Shown: positions 1 through 6,045, numbered from the stretch's first letter. The stretch: DNA of 6,964 bases from Gammaproteobacteria bacterium (GCA_013042035.1 JABDQX010000312.1:1-6964), one strand, 5' to 3'. Numbers and translations: made by a program. Notes: a model not told the origin generated them from the sequence alone.

Positions 1-111
1 GATATCGTCGTGAAACGCCAGAAGGCGGCTGGCCACGTGCTCGGCCTGCCACAAGGCAAGCGGGCTTTGGCGAGTGGCGATGCGGAGGATGTCTTTAGAG
101 GGTATTCGCAT
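1..111 (-). CDS. hemC: Hydroxymethylbilane synthase (porphobilinogen deaminase), N-terminal fragment cut by window edge
   Basis: This is the first 37 codons of a gene that runs off the left end of the window; no stop is visible. The translation begins MRIPSKDILRIATRQSPLAL and continues WQAEHVASRLLAFHDDI. The stretch RIATRQSPLALWQA is the hallmark N-terminus of HemC, which polymerises four porphobilinogens into hydroxymethylbilane in the cytoplasmic tetrapyrrole pathway. Its Arg and Ser match E. coli Arg11 and Ser13. The ATG at 111-109 sits at the usual distance before this motif, with an AGGGG stretch a few bases upstream as a modest ribosome binding site. The catalytic Asp and the cofactor-attachment Cys lie outside the window. 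It lies downstream of the helicase gene across a 217-bp spacer, so it probably has its own promoter, though I see no convincing one. Identification rests on sequence recognition of a short but very characteristic segment. Confidence 0.92.
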   Translation of the reverse strand, partial: MRIPSKDILRIATRQSPLALWQAEHVASRLLAFHDDI

Positions 112-158
112 GGGTGGCCCCTGGTCGATGTCTTCTTTTGCGTACGTTTTCAATCACA

Positions 159-180
159 GGGCAACCACGGGGGGTTGCCC
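159..180. repeat. Perfect 8-bp inverted repeat (GGGCAACC / GGTTGCCC), hairpin
   Basis: GGGCAACC at 159-166 and its exact reverse complement at 173-180 flank the 6-base loop ACGGGG. It lies in the hemC upstream spacer. It resembles short GC-rich palindromic repeats of the GTAGGGGCGACC...GGTCGCCC type seen scattered between genes in many environmental bacteria. That comparison is from memory. There is no T run after it on either strand, so it is not a classic intrinsic terminator, although it could slow polymerase or protect the 3' end of the helicase transcript. Confidence 0.6.
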
Positions 181-220
181 CGACTTTGTTGATGCACAAC
201 GGTAAATTCATTGTCTGTAG

Positions 221-300
221 GGGCAGATCCTTGTGCCTGCCCTCTTCAAAGGCCCCCTGTGCCTACTCCCTTCAAAGCCCCCCGTACCTGCCCTCTTGTT
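221..300. repeat. Palindrome plus degenerate 26-bp tandem units in the helicase-hemC spacer
   Basis: GGGCAG (221-226) pairs with CTGCCC (237-242) around a 10-base loop. From 233 the sequence falls into similar units. Unit one is 233-258, GTGCCTGCCCTCTTCAAAGG plus CCCCCT. Unit two is 259-283, which has the same GTGCCT...TTCAAAG(G)CCCCC pattern with a few changes. A partial third unit, GTACCTGCCCTCTT, starts at 284. The second arm of the palindrome is therefore also the beginning of the tandem array. Strand composition is strongly skewed (C/T-rich on the plus strand). No credible gene is seen in this spacer (112-328). Confidence 0.6.
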
Positions 301-328
301 ACATCCGAAACAAAAATATCACGGCATC

Positions 329-2152
329 TCAGTCGTCCCCAATCCCGGATCGTGCAACGGCGCGCAGGTACCCTGGCGCCGAGAAACCGGTTTTGCAGGC
401 CGACAGTACGGCTTGTTTTAGCGCAATTTCTTCTCTTAGCAGTTCGAGTGCTTTATTCGCCTGTTTGGCGAGTTCCTTGTTTTTGGTGTCTATCCGTACA
501 TCCCGAAGAAACGGGATGATTGTTTCGTTGAGTTTTTTCCGGAAATAGCCGGATGCCTTGGTGACCCGCTCGCGGATGAGGGCATCGGATTCGGGCAGGG
601 TATCGGTGGTAAACAATCCGCGCAGTTGCCGTTCGAACTTTACCCCAACGTCGATGATGTCCTCCTCAATGACTTGCCTCAGCGCCTGAATGTTCTCGGC
701 GCCCGTGCCCGACAATCGAAGGTTGCTGTTTTCGGTGGGTATCTCGACAACCCGGTCGAGGCAGATGCCGAACTGCCGGAAATCGAAGCATTCGGTGAGC
801 AGGCGCTGTTGGTAGCCGACCTTGGCAGCATCAAGGCCCGCCTGGGAAGGCGGATTCCGGGTAATGCCTTCGACAAAACGTGCTACGGTGCTGTCGGTCT
901 TCACGGCGCGCGGCGAAAGAGGTGATCGCAACACCATGCCTTCGAGTGTCTTGCAGCGGCTCAGGGCCACGTACACCTGGCCGTGGGCAAAGGCGGCGTT
1001 GGCATCGATGATGGCCCGCTCGAAGGTGAGCCCCTGACTTTTGTGGATGGTAATCGCCCACGCCAGTTTCAGGGGATATTGCTGGAATGTACCGAGGATA
1101 TCTTCGATGATTTGGCCGGTTTCAGAATTCAGCTTGTAGGTAATGTTCTCCCAGATGATCGGCTCCACGACGACCGCCTGTTCATCGTCCGGGCACTTTA
1201 CCTGGATTCTGTCGCCGGAGATCCGCGTCACCGTGCCGATCTTGCCATTGAAATAACGCTTTTCGGGTGATATGTCGTTGCGCACGAACATGACCTGGGC
1301 CGCCGGCTTCAATTCCAGCGTGGCCAGGGTCGGATAGGCATATTCAGGGAAATCGCCTTCTATTTTGGCCAGAAACTTGCGTGATTTGCCCTTGAGGGTA
1401 TCGAGCTTGGAGTCGTTCAGGGCGTTGGCGGTGTTGTTATGGGTAGTAAGGGTAATGTAGTCCTCACCGTCCGGGGCGGAGAAATCCGGAATATAACGTT
1501 TGTTGATGGCCTGGAGGGTCTCGGTATCCAGGGTGTTGTCGCGCACGTGGTTCAGAAGATGGATAAAGTGGCTATCCGACTGGCGATAGATGTGTTTGAG
1601 TTCGATGGGGACCAGTTCGGTTTGCGCCAGGGCATTGCTGCTGAAAAAATATGGGGAGTCGTAGAATTGCCCCAGGATCTCCCAGTCGCTTCCCTTGACC
1701 ACCGGGGATAGCTGATGAAGATCCCCGATCATGAGTAGTTGCACCCCCCCAAACGGCAGGTGGCTGCGCCGATAACGACGCAATACGGCATCCACACCGT
1801 CGAGTAGATCGGCGCGCACCATACTGATCTCATCGATCACCAACAGATCCAGGTTATTGATGATCTGTCTTTTTTTTCTGCTGAACCGATACTGATTGTG
1901 TTCGAAGCCCTCACTCCCCGGTACGAAGGGACCGAGCGGCACCTGAAAAAACGAGTGTAGGGTAACCCCGTTGGCGTTGATGGCCGCCACCCCCGTCGGG
2001 GCCGTGATAACCGTGCGCTTAGGGATATTTCCCCGTAACGCGCGCAGGAAAGTGGTTTTCCCGGTACCGGCCTTTCCGGTCAGGAAGATATTGCGGTTGG
2101 TGTACCGCACGAAGTCGTTGGCAATCTGGAGTTCCGGATTGGGGGGCGTCAT
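329..2152 (-). CDS. Pif1/RecD-type superfamily 1 DNA helicase (AAA ATPase)
   Basis: This is a 607-aa protein if started at the ATG at 2152-2150. That start overlaps the purN stop as ATGA, so translational coupling is likely. An in-frame ATG 45 bp upstream is less likely, because the 15 residues it adds are just purN's coding end read in another frame. SF1B helicase motifs appear in order: Walker A GKAGTGKTT (residues 26-34), TAPTGVAA (50-57), Walker B LLVIDEISM with Asp107-Glu108 (103-111), GDLHQLSPV (143-151) and IYRQ (187-190). Later come TIHKSQGLTFE and VYVALSRCKTLEGM, the C-terminal RecA-fold motifs V and VI typical of Pif1/RecD/TraA helicases. About 200 residues after the last motif are predicted to be mostly helical and charged; I do not recognise a domain there. 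Pif1-type enzymes unwind DNA 5' to 3' and resolve structured DNA, so a role in DNA maintenance is inferred. The link to purine genes is probably positional only. Confidence 0.9.
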   Translation of the reverse strand: MTPPNPELQIANDFVRYTNRNIFLTGKAGTGKTTFLRALRGNIPKRTVITAPTGVAAINANGVTLHSFFQVPLGPFVPGSEGFEHNQYRFSRKKRQIINNLDLLVIDEISMVRADLLDGVDAVLRRYRRSHLPFGGVQLLMIGDLHQLSPVVKGSDWEILGQFYDSPYFFSSNALAQTELVPIELKHIYRQSDSHFIHLLNHVRDNTLDTETLQAINKRYIPDFSAPDGEDYITLTTHNNTANALNDSKLDTLKGKSRKFLAKIEGDFPEYAYPTLATLELKPAAQVMFVRNDISPEKRYFNGKIGTVTRISGDRIQVKCPDDEQAVVVEPIIWENITYKLNSETGQIIEDILGTFQQYPLKLAWAITIHKSQGLTFERAIIDANAAFAHGQVYVALSRCKTLEGMVLRSPLSPRAVKTDSTVARFVEGITRNPPSQAGLDAAKVGYQQRLLTECFDFRQFGICLDRVVEIPTENSNLRLSGTGAENIQALRQVIEEDIIDVGVKFERQLRGLFTTDTLPESDALIRERVTKASGYFRKKLNETIIPFLRDVRIDTKNKELAKQANKALELLREEIALKQAVLSACKTGFSAPGYLRAVARSGIGDD

Positions 2153-2793
2153 TGACCGTCGTCGGCGTTCGGTGACAATTTGCCTTCCATAAACCACCGG
2201 ATCGCCTGGGGAAGAATCCGATGCTCCTCCACCAGCACCCGTGCGGCAAGCGTTTCCGGCGTATCGCCGGGCAATACCGGGACGCGCGCCTGGATGATAA
2301 TCGGGCCGGCATCGACTTCCTCGGTGACGAAATGCACGCTGGCGCCGTGTTCCTTGAAACCTTCGGCAATCGCCCGCTCATGGGTATCGAGCCCCGGTAA
2401 TAGCGGGAGCAGGGCAGGATGGATGTTGATCAGGCGATTTTTGAAATGAGCCACAAAGGCCGGGGTCAATATTCGCATGAAACCGGCCAATACTACCAGG
2501 CGCGGCTGGAATTGCTCGATGACCGCTTGCAGTGCCCCGTCGAAGTCCTCCCGTTTCGGAAACGATTGGTGTTCGATGACTCTCGTTTCGATACCCGCTT
2601 GGCGGGCGCGTTCGAGTCCGAAGGCGTCGCTCTTATTGCTGATAACGGCGCGGATCTCCACGCGAAGATCCGCGTTGGCGGCGTCGATGATTGACTGCAG
2701 GTTGCTGCCGCGCCCGGAAATGAGAACGACAATGGGGTGAGGATGCTGCGGGTCGAGGCATTCGTTTGTTTTTGTGTTATTCGCTGTTTCCAT
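2149..2793 (-). CDS. purN: Phosphoribosylglycinamide formyltransferase (GAR transformylase 1)
   Basis: This 214-aa enzyme transfers the formyl group of 10-formyltetrahydrofolate to glycinamide ribonucleotide, the third step of de novo purine synthesis, in the cytoplasm. Visible landmarks are the phosphate-binding loop ISGRGSNLQ (residues 25-33), AGFMRIL (102-108), NIHPALLP with Asn122 and His124, and EVDAGPII with Asp160. Asn122, His124 and Asp160 match the E. coli catalytic residues Asn106, His108 and Asp144. The N-terminus is about 18 residues longer than in E. coli. The only ATG is at 2793, with no GTG or TTG closer to the conserved core. No clear Shine-Dalgarno precedes that ATG, so expression may depend on ribosomes arriving from the upstream genes. 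It is separated from its usual partner purM by hicB and a broken hicA. Its stop overlaps the helicase start by 4 bp. Confidence 0.97.
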   Translation of the reverse strand: METANNTKTNECLDPQHPHPIVVLISGRGSNLQSIIDAANADLRVEIRAVISNKSDAFGLERARQAGIETRVIEHQSFPKREDFDGALQAVIEQFQPRLVVLAGFMRILTPAFVAHFKNRLINIHPALLPLLPGLDTHERAIAEGFKEHGASVHFVTEEVDAGPIIIQARVPVLPGDTPETLAARVLVEEHRILPQAIRWFMEGKLSPNADDGQ

Positions 2794-3019
2794 TGATGTG
2801 TTTTATCTGTTTCAGAGTTCGTCCTCGCAGATACCAGACTGCCTCATAATGGTTTTTTGTAGACCAATCTTTCAGATCCCGGTTGCCGTGTATCGGGACA
2901 GTGATTCGTGAATTTTTACCCGGACGTGTAAATATATGGTGGCTACCAGTAACACGGGAAAGCGTCCACCCTTTTGCCCGAAGCAGAACGCTCATCCGTC
3001 CGCCACTGATGGTTTTCAT
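2777..3019 (-). pseudogene. hicA: HicA-family mRNA interferase toxin, frameshifted near codon 50
   Basis: The N-terminal 50 residues are a good HicA toxin: MKTISGGRMSVLLRAKGW, then GSHHIF carrying the conserved active-site His, then ITVPIHGNRDLK. HicA is a small double-stranded-RNA-binding-fold ribonuclease that cleaves mRNA. After DLK the reading frame gives an atypical tail (DWSTKNHYEAVWYLRG and more) ending at 2777. Dropping one base from the A run at 2870-2872 gives instead IGLQKTIMRQSGICEDEL and a stop at 2812. That is exactly the C-terminal helix expected of HicA, for a 68-aa protein. The gene therefore carries a +1 insertion, or the base is a sequencing error. The start chosen is the ATG at 3019, one base after the hicB stop; an in-frame ATG at 3031 overlaps hicB and adds four residues. 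The shifted frame runs 17 bp into purN. Confidence 0.85.
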
Positions 3020-3020
3020 T

Positions 3021-3224
3021 TTAGACGGCAAGCTCCATTACCTGATCGGTGCTCTCGATCTGAATTGCCTCCATATCAACGCTAAGACACCCTTCTACGG
3101 CATCGTAAAGGTTCTCGACAAGTTCTTTTAGATCCTCGCCTTGGGTTGCACAACCGGGGATAGCAGGGACTTCGGCCCAGTATCCACCTTCTTCTGCTTC
3201 ATGAATGATAATTTTCAGTTTCAT
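3021..3224 (-). CDS. hicB: HicB-family antitoxin (short form)
   Basis: This is a 67-aa protein with the HicB N-terminal fold (formerly UPF0150). It begins MKLKIIIHEAEEGGYWAEVP, followed by AIPGCATQGEDLKELVENLYDAVEGCL. The G-Y-W-A-x-V-P-x-I-P-G-C-x-T-x-G pattern is diagnostic. HicB antitoxins bind and neutralise the HicA ribonuclease. Longer forms add a C-terminal DNA-binding domain that represses the operon. This one has none, so it probably cannot autoregulate and depends on the purM promoter. The ATG is 12 bp after the purM stop, and the stop is 1 bp before the hicA start. Antitoxin-first order is common for this short type. The gene is intact while its toxin partner is frameshifted. Confidence 0.9.
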   Translation of the reverse strand: MKLKIIIHEAEEGGYWAEVPAIPGCATQGEDLKELVENLYDAVEGCLSVDMEAIQIESTDQVMELAV

Positions 3225-3236
3225 CTTCAGGCTATC

Positions 3237-4322
3237 TTACAAAAGAATAACTGGTGAAGGCTGTACATCACCCGAGGTGCCGGCATGATCCGTATCGGCC
3301 TCTACAACACCGATCTCCCATGCAGGCTGTTCGAATTGCTCCAGGATCTTCATGGCCACCGCCGCGTCATCCGGGCGTACGCACACCACCATGCCGATAC
3401 CGCAATTGAAGGTTCGGTACATCTCCGTATCACTGATCCCTCCGGTCGTTTTCAGCCACTGGAATACCGGTGGTTGCGTCCACGCGCTGGTATCTATTCG
3501 GGCGCGTACCCCGGCAGGCAAAACGCGAGGCACATTTTCCAGGAGTCCGCCGCCGGTGATATGGGCCAGTGCCCGAACAGGTAGCTGCTCCATTAGCGCC
3601 AGCACGGGGCGAACATAGATGCGAGTCGGCGTCAGCAGGGCTTCCCCCAGGGTTTGTCCATGGAAGGGTTCTGCGAGCGCCTCACCGAGCGGTTTTCCGG
3701 TTCGCTCCAAGACCTTGCGGATCAAGGAATAGCCGTTGGAATGGGGGCCGGTTGCCCCAAGGCCGAGCAGAACATCGCCCGGCGCAACGCTTTGACCATC
3801 AATAAGCCGAGCCTTTTCCACGATGCCGACACAAAAACCGGCCAGATCATAGTCACCATCGTGATAGACCCCCGGCATCTCGGCGGTCTCGCCGCCAATC
3901 AGGGCAGCCTGGGCCTGCTCGCAGCCACGGGAAATCCCCGCAACCACCTGTTTCGCGACAGCGAGATCCAGTTGTCCCGTAGCAAAATAATCGAGAAAAA
4001 AAAGCGGTTTTGCGCCGTGCGTCAGAACATCATTGACGCACATGGCCACCAAATCGATGCCGATGGTGTCATGGATACCCGTCTGAACGGCAAGTTTTAA
4101 CTTGGTGCCAACGCCATCGGTCCCGGAAACCAGTATCGGAGCCTCATAATCTTTTATCGGCAATTCGAACAGAGCGCCAAATCCCCCGACGCCGGCCAGC
4201 ACTTCCGGTCGCGTGGTTCGTTTGGCAAGAGTTTTTATGTGCTCGACCAAACGGTTGCCTTTGTCGATATCGACGCCGGCATCGCGGTAGCTCAGTGGTG
4301 AACGAGTATTCTTTAAGTACAT
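3237..4322 (-). CDS. purM: Phosphoribosylformylglycinamidine cyclo-ligase (AIR synthetase)
   Basis: This 361-aa cytoplasmic enzyme uses ATP to close the imidazole ring of 5-aminoimidazole ribonucleotide, the fifth step of de novo purine synthesis. Conserved segments in order are LSYRDAGVDID (10-20), SGTDGVGTKLKLA (66-78, substrate and ATP region), GIDLVAMCVND (88-98), YFATG (112-116), GGETAEMPGVY (143-153), then GATGPHSNGYSLIRKV and HITGGGLLENVPRVLP. Length is slightly above the roughly 345 aa of E. coli, with a short N-terminal and C-terminal extension. The ATG at 4322 is preceded by AGAGATACC, a moderate ribosome binding site. It opens the run purM-hicB-hicA-purN-helicase. In E. coli and many gammaproteobacteria purM and purN are adjacent, so the hicBA pair looks like an interruption. 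Confidence 0.98.
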   Translation of the reverse strand: MYLKNTRSPLSYRDAGVDIDKGNRLVEHIKTLAKRTTRPEVLAGVGGFGALFELPIKDYEAPILVSGTDGVGTKLKLAVQTGIHDTIGIDLVAMCVNDVLTHGAKPLFFLDYFATGQLDLAVAKQVVAGISRGCEQAQAALIGGETAEMPGVYHDGDYDLAGFCVGIVEKARLIDGQSVAPGDVLLGLGATGPHSNGYSLIRKVLERTGKPLGEALAEPFHGQTLGEALLTPTRIYVRPVLALMEQLPVRALAHITGGGLLENVPRVLPAGVRARIDTSAWTQPPVFQWLKTTGGISDTEMYRTFNCGIGMVVCVRPDDAAVAMKILEQFEQPAWEIGVVEADTDHAGTSGDVQPSPVILL

Positions 4323-4385
4323 GGTATCTCTATAACGGCGTTTATTGAGAATATCAACCGGTTACGGACAAGGTTGCACACGGGG

Positions 4386-4415
4386 ATAAAAGCGGCAAAT
4401 GTTTCCACACGTAAA
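4386..4415 (-). promoter_or_regulatory. Tentative purM promoter with a PurR-like operator in the spacer
   Basis: On the minus strand TTTACG (4415-4410) and TTTTAT (4391-4386) are 18 bp apart and could be weak -35 and -10 boxes about 65 bp before purM. Inside that spacer, plus-strand 4393-4408 reads CGGCAAATGTTTCCAC, which matches 10 of 16 positions of the E. coli PurR consensus (ACGCAAACGTTTGCGT). The symmetrical core is GCAAA-TGTTT. The central CpG of true PurR sites is replaced by TG, and many gammaproteobacteria lack PurR, so this is only a candidate. It fits the 105-bp gap between the nuclease gene and purM, which is the natural place for an operon promoter. Confidence 0.25.
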
Positions 4416-4427
4416 CCGCCACACACC

Positions 4428-5459
4428 TCACCCCTCATCCAGTAGCCGGTATATTGCTTTTTCGGAAAGCCCGATGGCGGTGGCAATGACATCGATGGCC
4501 ATCCCATTTCCACGCAAGGATCTCACGAGGTTTTTCCTTTCTTCCTCGCGCCCTTCCTCACGTCCTTCCTGGCGTCCTTCATCGAGCCCCGTCCGACGTC
4601 CTTCCTGGCGTCCTTCCTCAAGCCCCGTCCGATGTCCTTCTTCGATTCCCGTCCGGCGTCCTTCTTCGATCCCTTTTTGTCTGGCCTCCTCGGCCTTCCG
4701 TCTGGCCTCCCTGGCTTCCCACTCCATGCTTTGGGCCATGCCCACTTCGGACCTTAAATAATCGATGTGCTTGTCAAACCGATACCTCTCTTTCTCATCG
4801 AGATTCAGGTAATCGAATTTCTCCTTAAGCGCCCCGATGCCGGGGGCGGTGAATTCGTCCAGGACCTCGTTGTTCTTGAAGGCGTAGATCCACTGGTCCA
4901 GATCGTCTTGAATCACATCGGTAAAATATTTCAGGGAAATGAGAAAGTACTCGGGAAAGATGTTGCGCCCGCCGACGCGGATTTCATCGCCCGTCAGGGA
5001 TTTCTTGAACGTCACGGCATTGTGGGTATGAAAACCGGTGAACTGGGTCTTGCCATGGTAGATATAGTCATCGCCATTTTCCACAGCGTCGAAGTAGAGG
5101 AGATTCACCGAATAGACCTTTTTGACGTTGACATAGGAGGCGCCAGCCCCAATATTCTCGACGATGGTCTTGGCCGTACCGTAGGCGAGACGCCGCAGGT
5201 AGTTCATCTCCGAGAGGTATTGCACCTCCACGATAATTCGCTCGTCATCCTGGGTCTTGGCCAGCAGGTCCACTCGGTTATATTTGGCGTACTCGCTGGT
5301 CCGATTGCCCTCGCTCTCCAGCAGGTCGAGTATGGTAATCGGTCGATGGAAAAGGGCTGTTAGAAAACCCTCAAGAACATCGAAGTTGGCCTTGTCGCGC
5401 AGGACGGTCTTGATGGCCCAATCGAAGGTGATGATTTTTCGGCCCGGTTTTTTATTCAC
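4428..5459 (-). CDS. Rpn-family PD-(D/E)XK nuclease / transposase-like protein
   Basis: This is a 343-aa protein of the PD-(D/E)XK family annotated as Rpn recombination-promoting nuclease or putative transposase (TIGR01784/PF12784-like). The core is NRVDLLAKTQDDERIIVEVQ (residues 61-80), giving the catalytic D64...E78-x-Q80 signature; the family commonly has Gln in place of the final Lys. It is preceded by the typical helix FDVLEGFLTALF. Residues about 235-310 are highly charged and repetitive (GIEEGRRT, GIEEGHRT, RTGLEEGRQEGR, RTGLDEGRQEGR), probably a long helix or coiled coil. The protein ends with AIDVIATAIGLSEKAIYRLL, a helix-turn-helix-like segment common in these proteins. Translation starts at a GTG (5459), with AGAGAGATACC just upstream as ribosome binding site. 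Characterised Rpn proteins in E. coli are DNA endonucleases that raise RecA-independent recombination, and some act in phage defence. Which role applies here is unknown. It may be co-transcribed with the gene upstream (50-bp gap). Confidence 0.88.
   Translation of the reverse strand: MNKKPGRKIITFDWAIKTVLRDKANFDVLEGFLTALFHRPITILDLLESEGNRTSEYAKYNRVDLLAKTQDDERIIVEVQYLSEMNYLRRLAYGTAKTIVENIGAGASYVNVKKVYSVNLLYFDAVENGDDYIYHGKTQFTGFHTHNAVTFKKSLTGDEIRVGGRNIFPEYFLISLKYFTDVIQDDLDQWIYAFKNNEVLDEFTAPGIGALKEKFDYLNLDEKERYRFDKHIDYLRSEVGMAQSMEWEAREARRKAEEARQKGIEEGRRTGIEEGHRTGLEEGRQEGRRTGLDEGRQEGREEGREEERKNLVRSLRGNGMAIDVIATAIGLSEKAIYRLLDEG
4561..4680 (-). repeat. In-frame 36-bp and 24-bp tandem repeats inside the Rpn nuclease gene
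   Basis: Positions 4561-4596 and 4597-4632 are a 36-bp tandem duplication differing at only two bases. They encode RTGLDEGRQEGR and RTGLEEGRQEGR. Immediately next to it, 4633-4656 and 4657-4680 are 24-bp units that encode GIEEGHRT and GIEEGRRT; the last one diverges at its end. All units are multiples of three, so gain or loss of copies would keep the frame and only change the length of the charged C-terminal helix. Confidence 0.9.
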
Positions 5460-5509
5460 GGTATCTCTCTACGATGTGGCTTATTTTCCTGCTCAGAATG
5501 GGGTATCGC

Positions 5510-5977
5510 TCACGAAAAAATACGCCGCCACCAAGTGTTATTTCCCCAAAGTACGCTATTTCCGGTGTTCTGCGTGGCATGGCCGCTACGGAGTCGTTCC
5601 GGCCTTTCCCGACTCAGGATCCATCGTGGCAGAATCCGTTCACCACCGGGGCCGCAAACAACGCCCAGATTTTCGGGATCGTAGATCTTGACCATGCCGG
5701 GTTCGGCGGGGTCATCCGCGTACACAATGCCACAGTAATCGTGTTTGTGCTTTTCCCGCAGAACCCGATCGATGCTATGGATAATGTCGCGCAACCCTGC
5801 GGAATCGACAATATGCTCCGGCGGATCCTCACGGGTCTCATACAGGTACCACCCTTCGGGCTCCGCCAGGATCCGCTCCCATAGGGTATCGAGATCCGCC
5901 CAACGCAGAATGCCGGAAAATTTGCCGCGCAGGCGTTCTTCGAAGTGGTTGTGTGGAGGTTGGGGTGCATTACTCAT
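5510..5977 (-). CDS. Protein of unknown function, 155 aa
   Basis: I do not recognise a characterised family. The product is soluble, with no signal peptide or membrane segment. Notable segments are HFEERLRGKFSGILRWADLD near the N-terminus (11-30), an acidic and Trp-rich part (GWYLYETRED, 42-51), HDYCGIVYADDP (79-90) and MVKIYDPENLGVVCG (95-109). It has a basic-aromatic end, WWRRIF (149-154), separated from the core by a low-complexity linker of about 25 residues rich in Ser, Asn, Gly and Thr. Cys82 and Cys108 lie in the two best-looking motifs. The composition and regular hydrophobic pattern support a real gene. The ATG at 5977 has no strong Shine-Dalgarno. It sits 50 bp before the nuclease gene and 196 bp after the hemerythrin gene, and the 14-bp tandem repeat lies just upstream. 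The neighbours do not indicate a function. Confidence 0.75.
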   Translation of the reverse strand: MSNAPQPPHNHFEERLRGKFSGILRWADLDTLWERILAEPEGWYLYETREDPPEHIVDSAGLRDIIHSIDRVLREKHKHDYCGIVYADDPAEPGMVKIYDPENLGVVCGPGGERILPRWILSRERPERLRSGHATQNTGNSVLWGNNTWWRRIFS

Positions 5978-6017
5978 GAAGGATTATTCACGTACGACTA
6001 TGTGCGGTTTCCTCATT

Positions 6018-6045
6018 GGGTATACAACTGGGGGTATACAACTGG
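6018..6045. repeat. Perfect 14-bp tandem repeat with GTATAC core
   Basis: GGGTATACAACTGG occurs twice without a mismatch or gap, at 6018-6031 and 6032-6045. It lies 41-68 bp upstream of the start of the 155-aa protein. Each copy holds the palindrome GTATAC. An inverted partial copy, TGTATACC, is at 6123-6130 in the same spacer. The position would suit an operator or activator site for the downstream gene, but no regulator is indicated by the sequence. The rest of the 5978-6173 spacer shows no gene. Confidence 0.7.

Noticed and set aside
114..548. Plus-strand ORFs across the left spacer
   Set aside because: They run through the palindromes and C-rich tandem units into the antisense of the helicase. 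Their composition (Pro/Ser/Cys-rich) follows the repeats and not a protein family.
2153..2197. Upstream ATG of the helicase (15 extra residues)
   Set aside because: The extra residues come from purN's coding end in another frame. The ATGA overlap start is the usual arrangement for tightly packed genes and leaves the helicase N-terminus at a normal distance from Walker A.
3654..4100. 148-aa plus-strand ORF
   Set aside because: It lies fully inside purM on the opposite strand and is a shadow of conserved purM codons.
4767..5363. 198-aa plus-strand ORF
   Set aside because: It is antisense to the Rpn nuclease gene, which has clear family motifs. The plus-strand product shows no recognisable domain.
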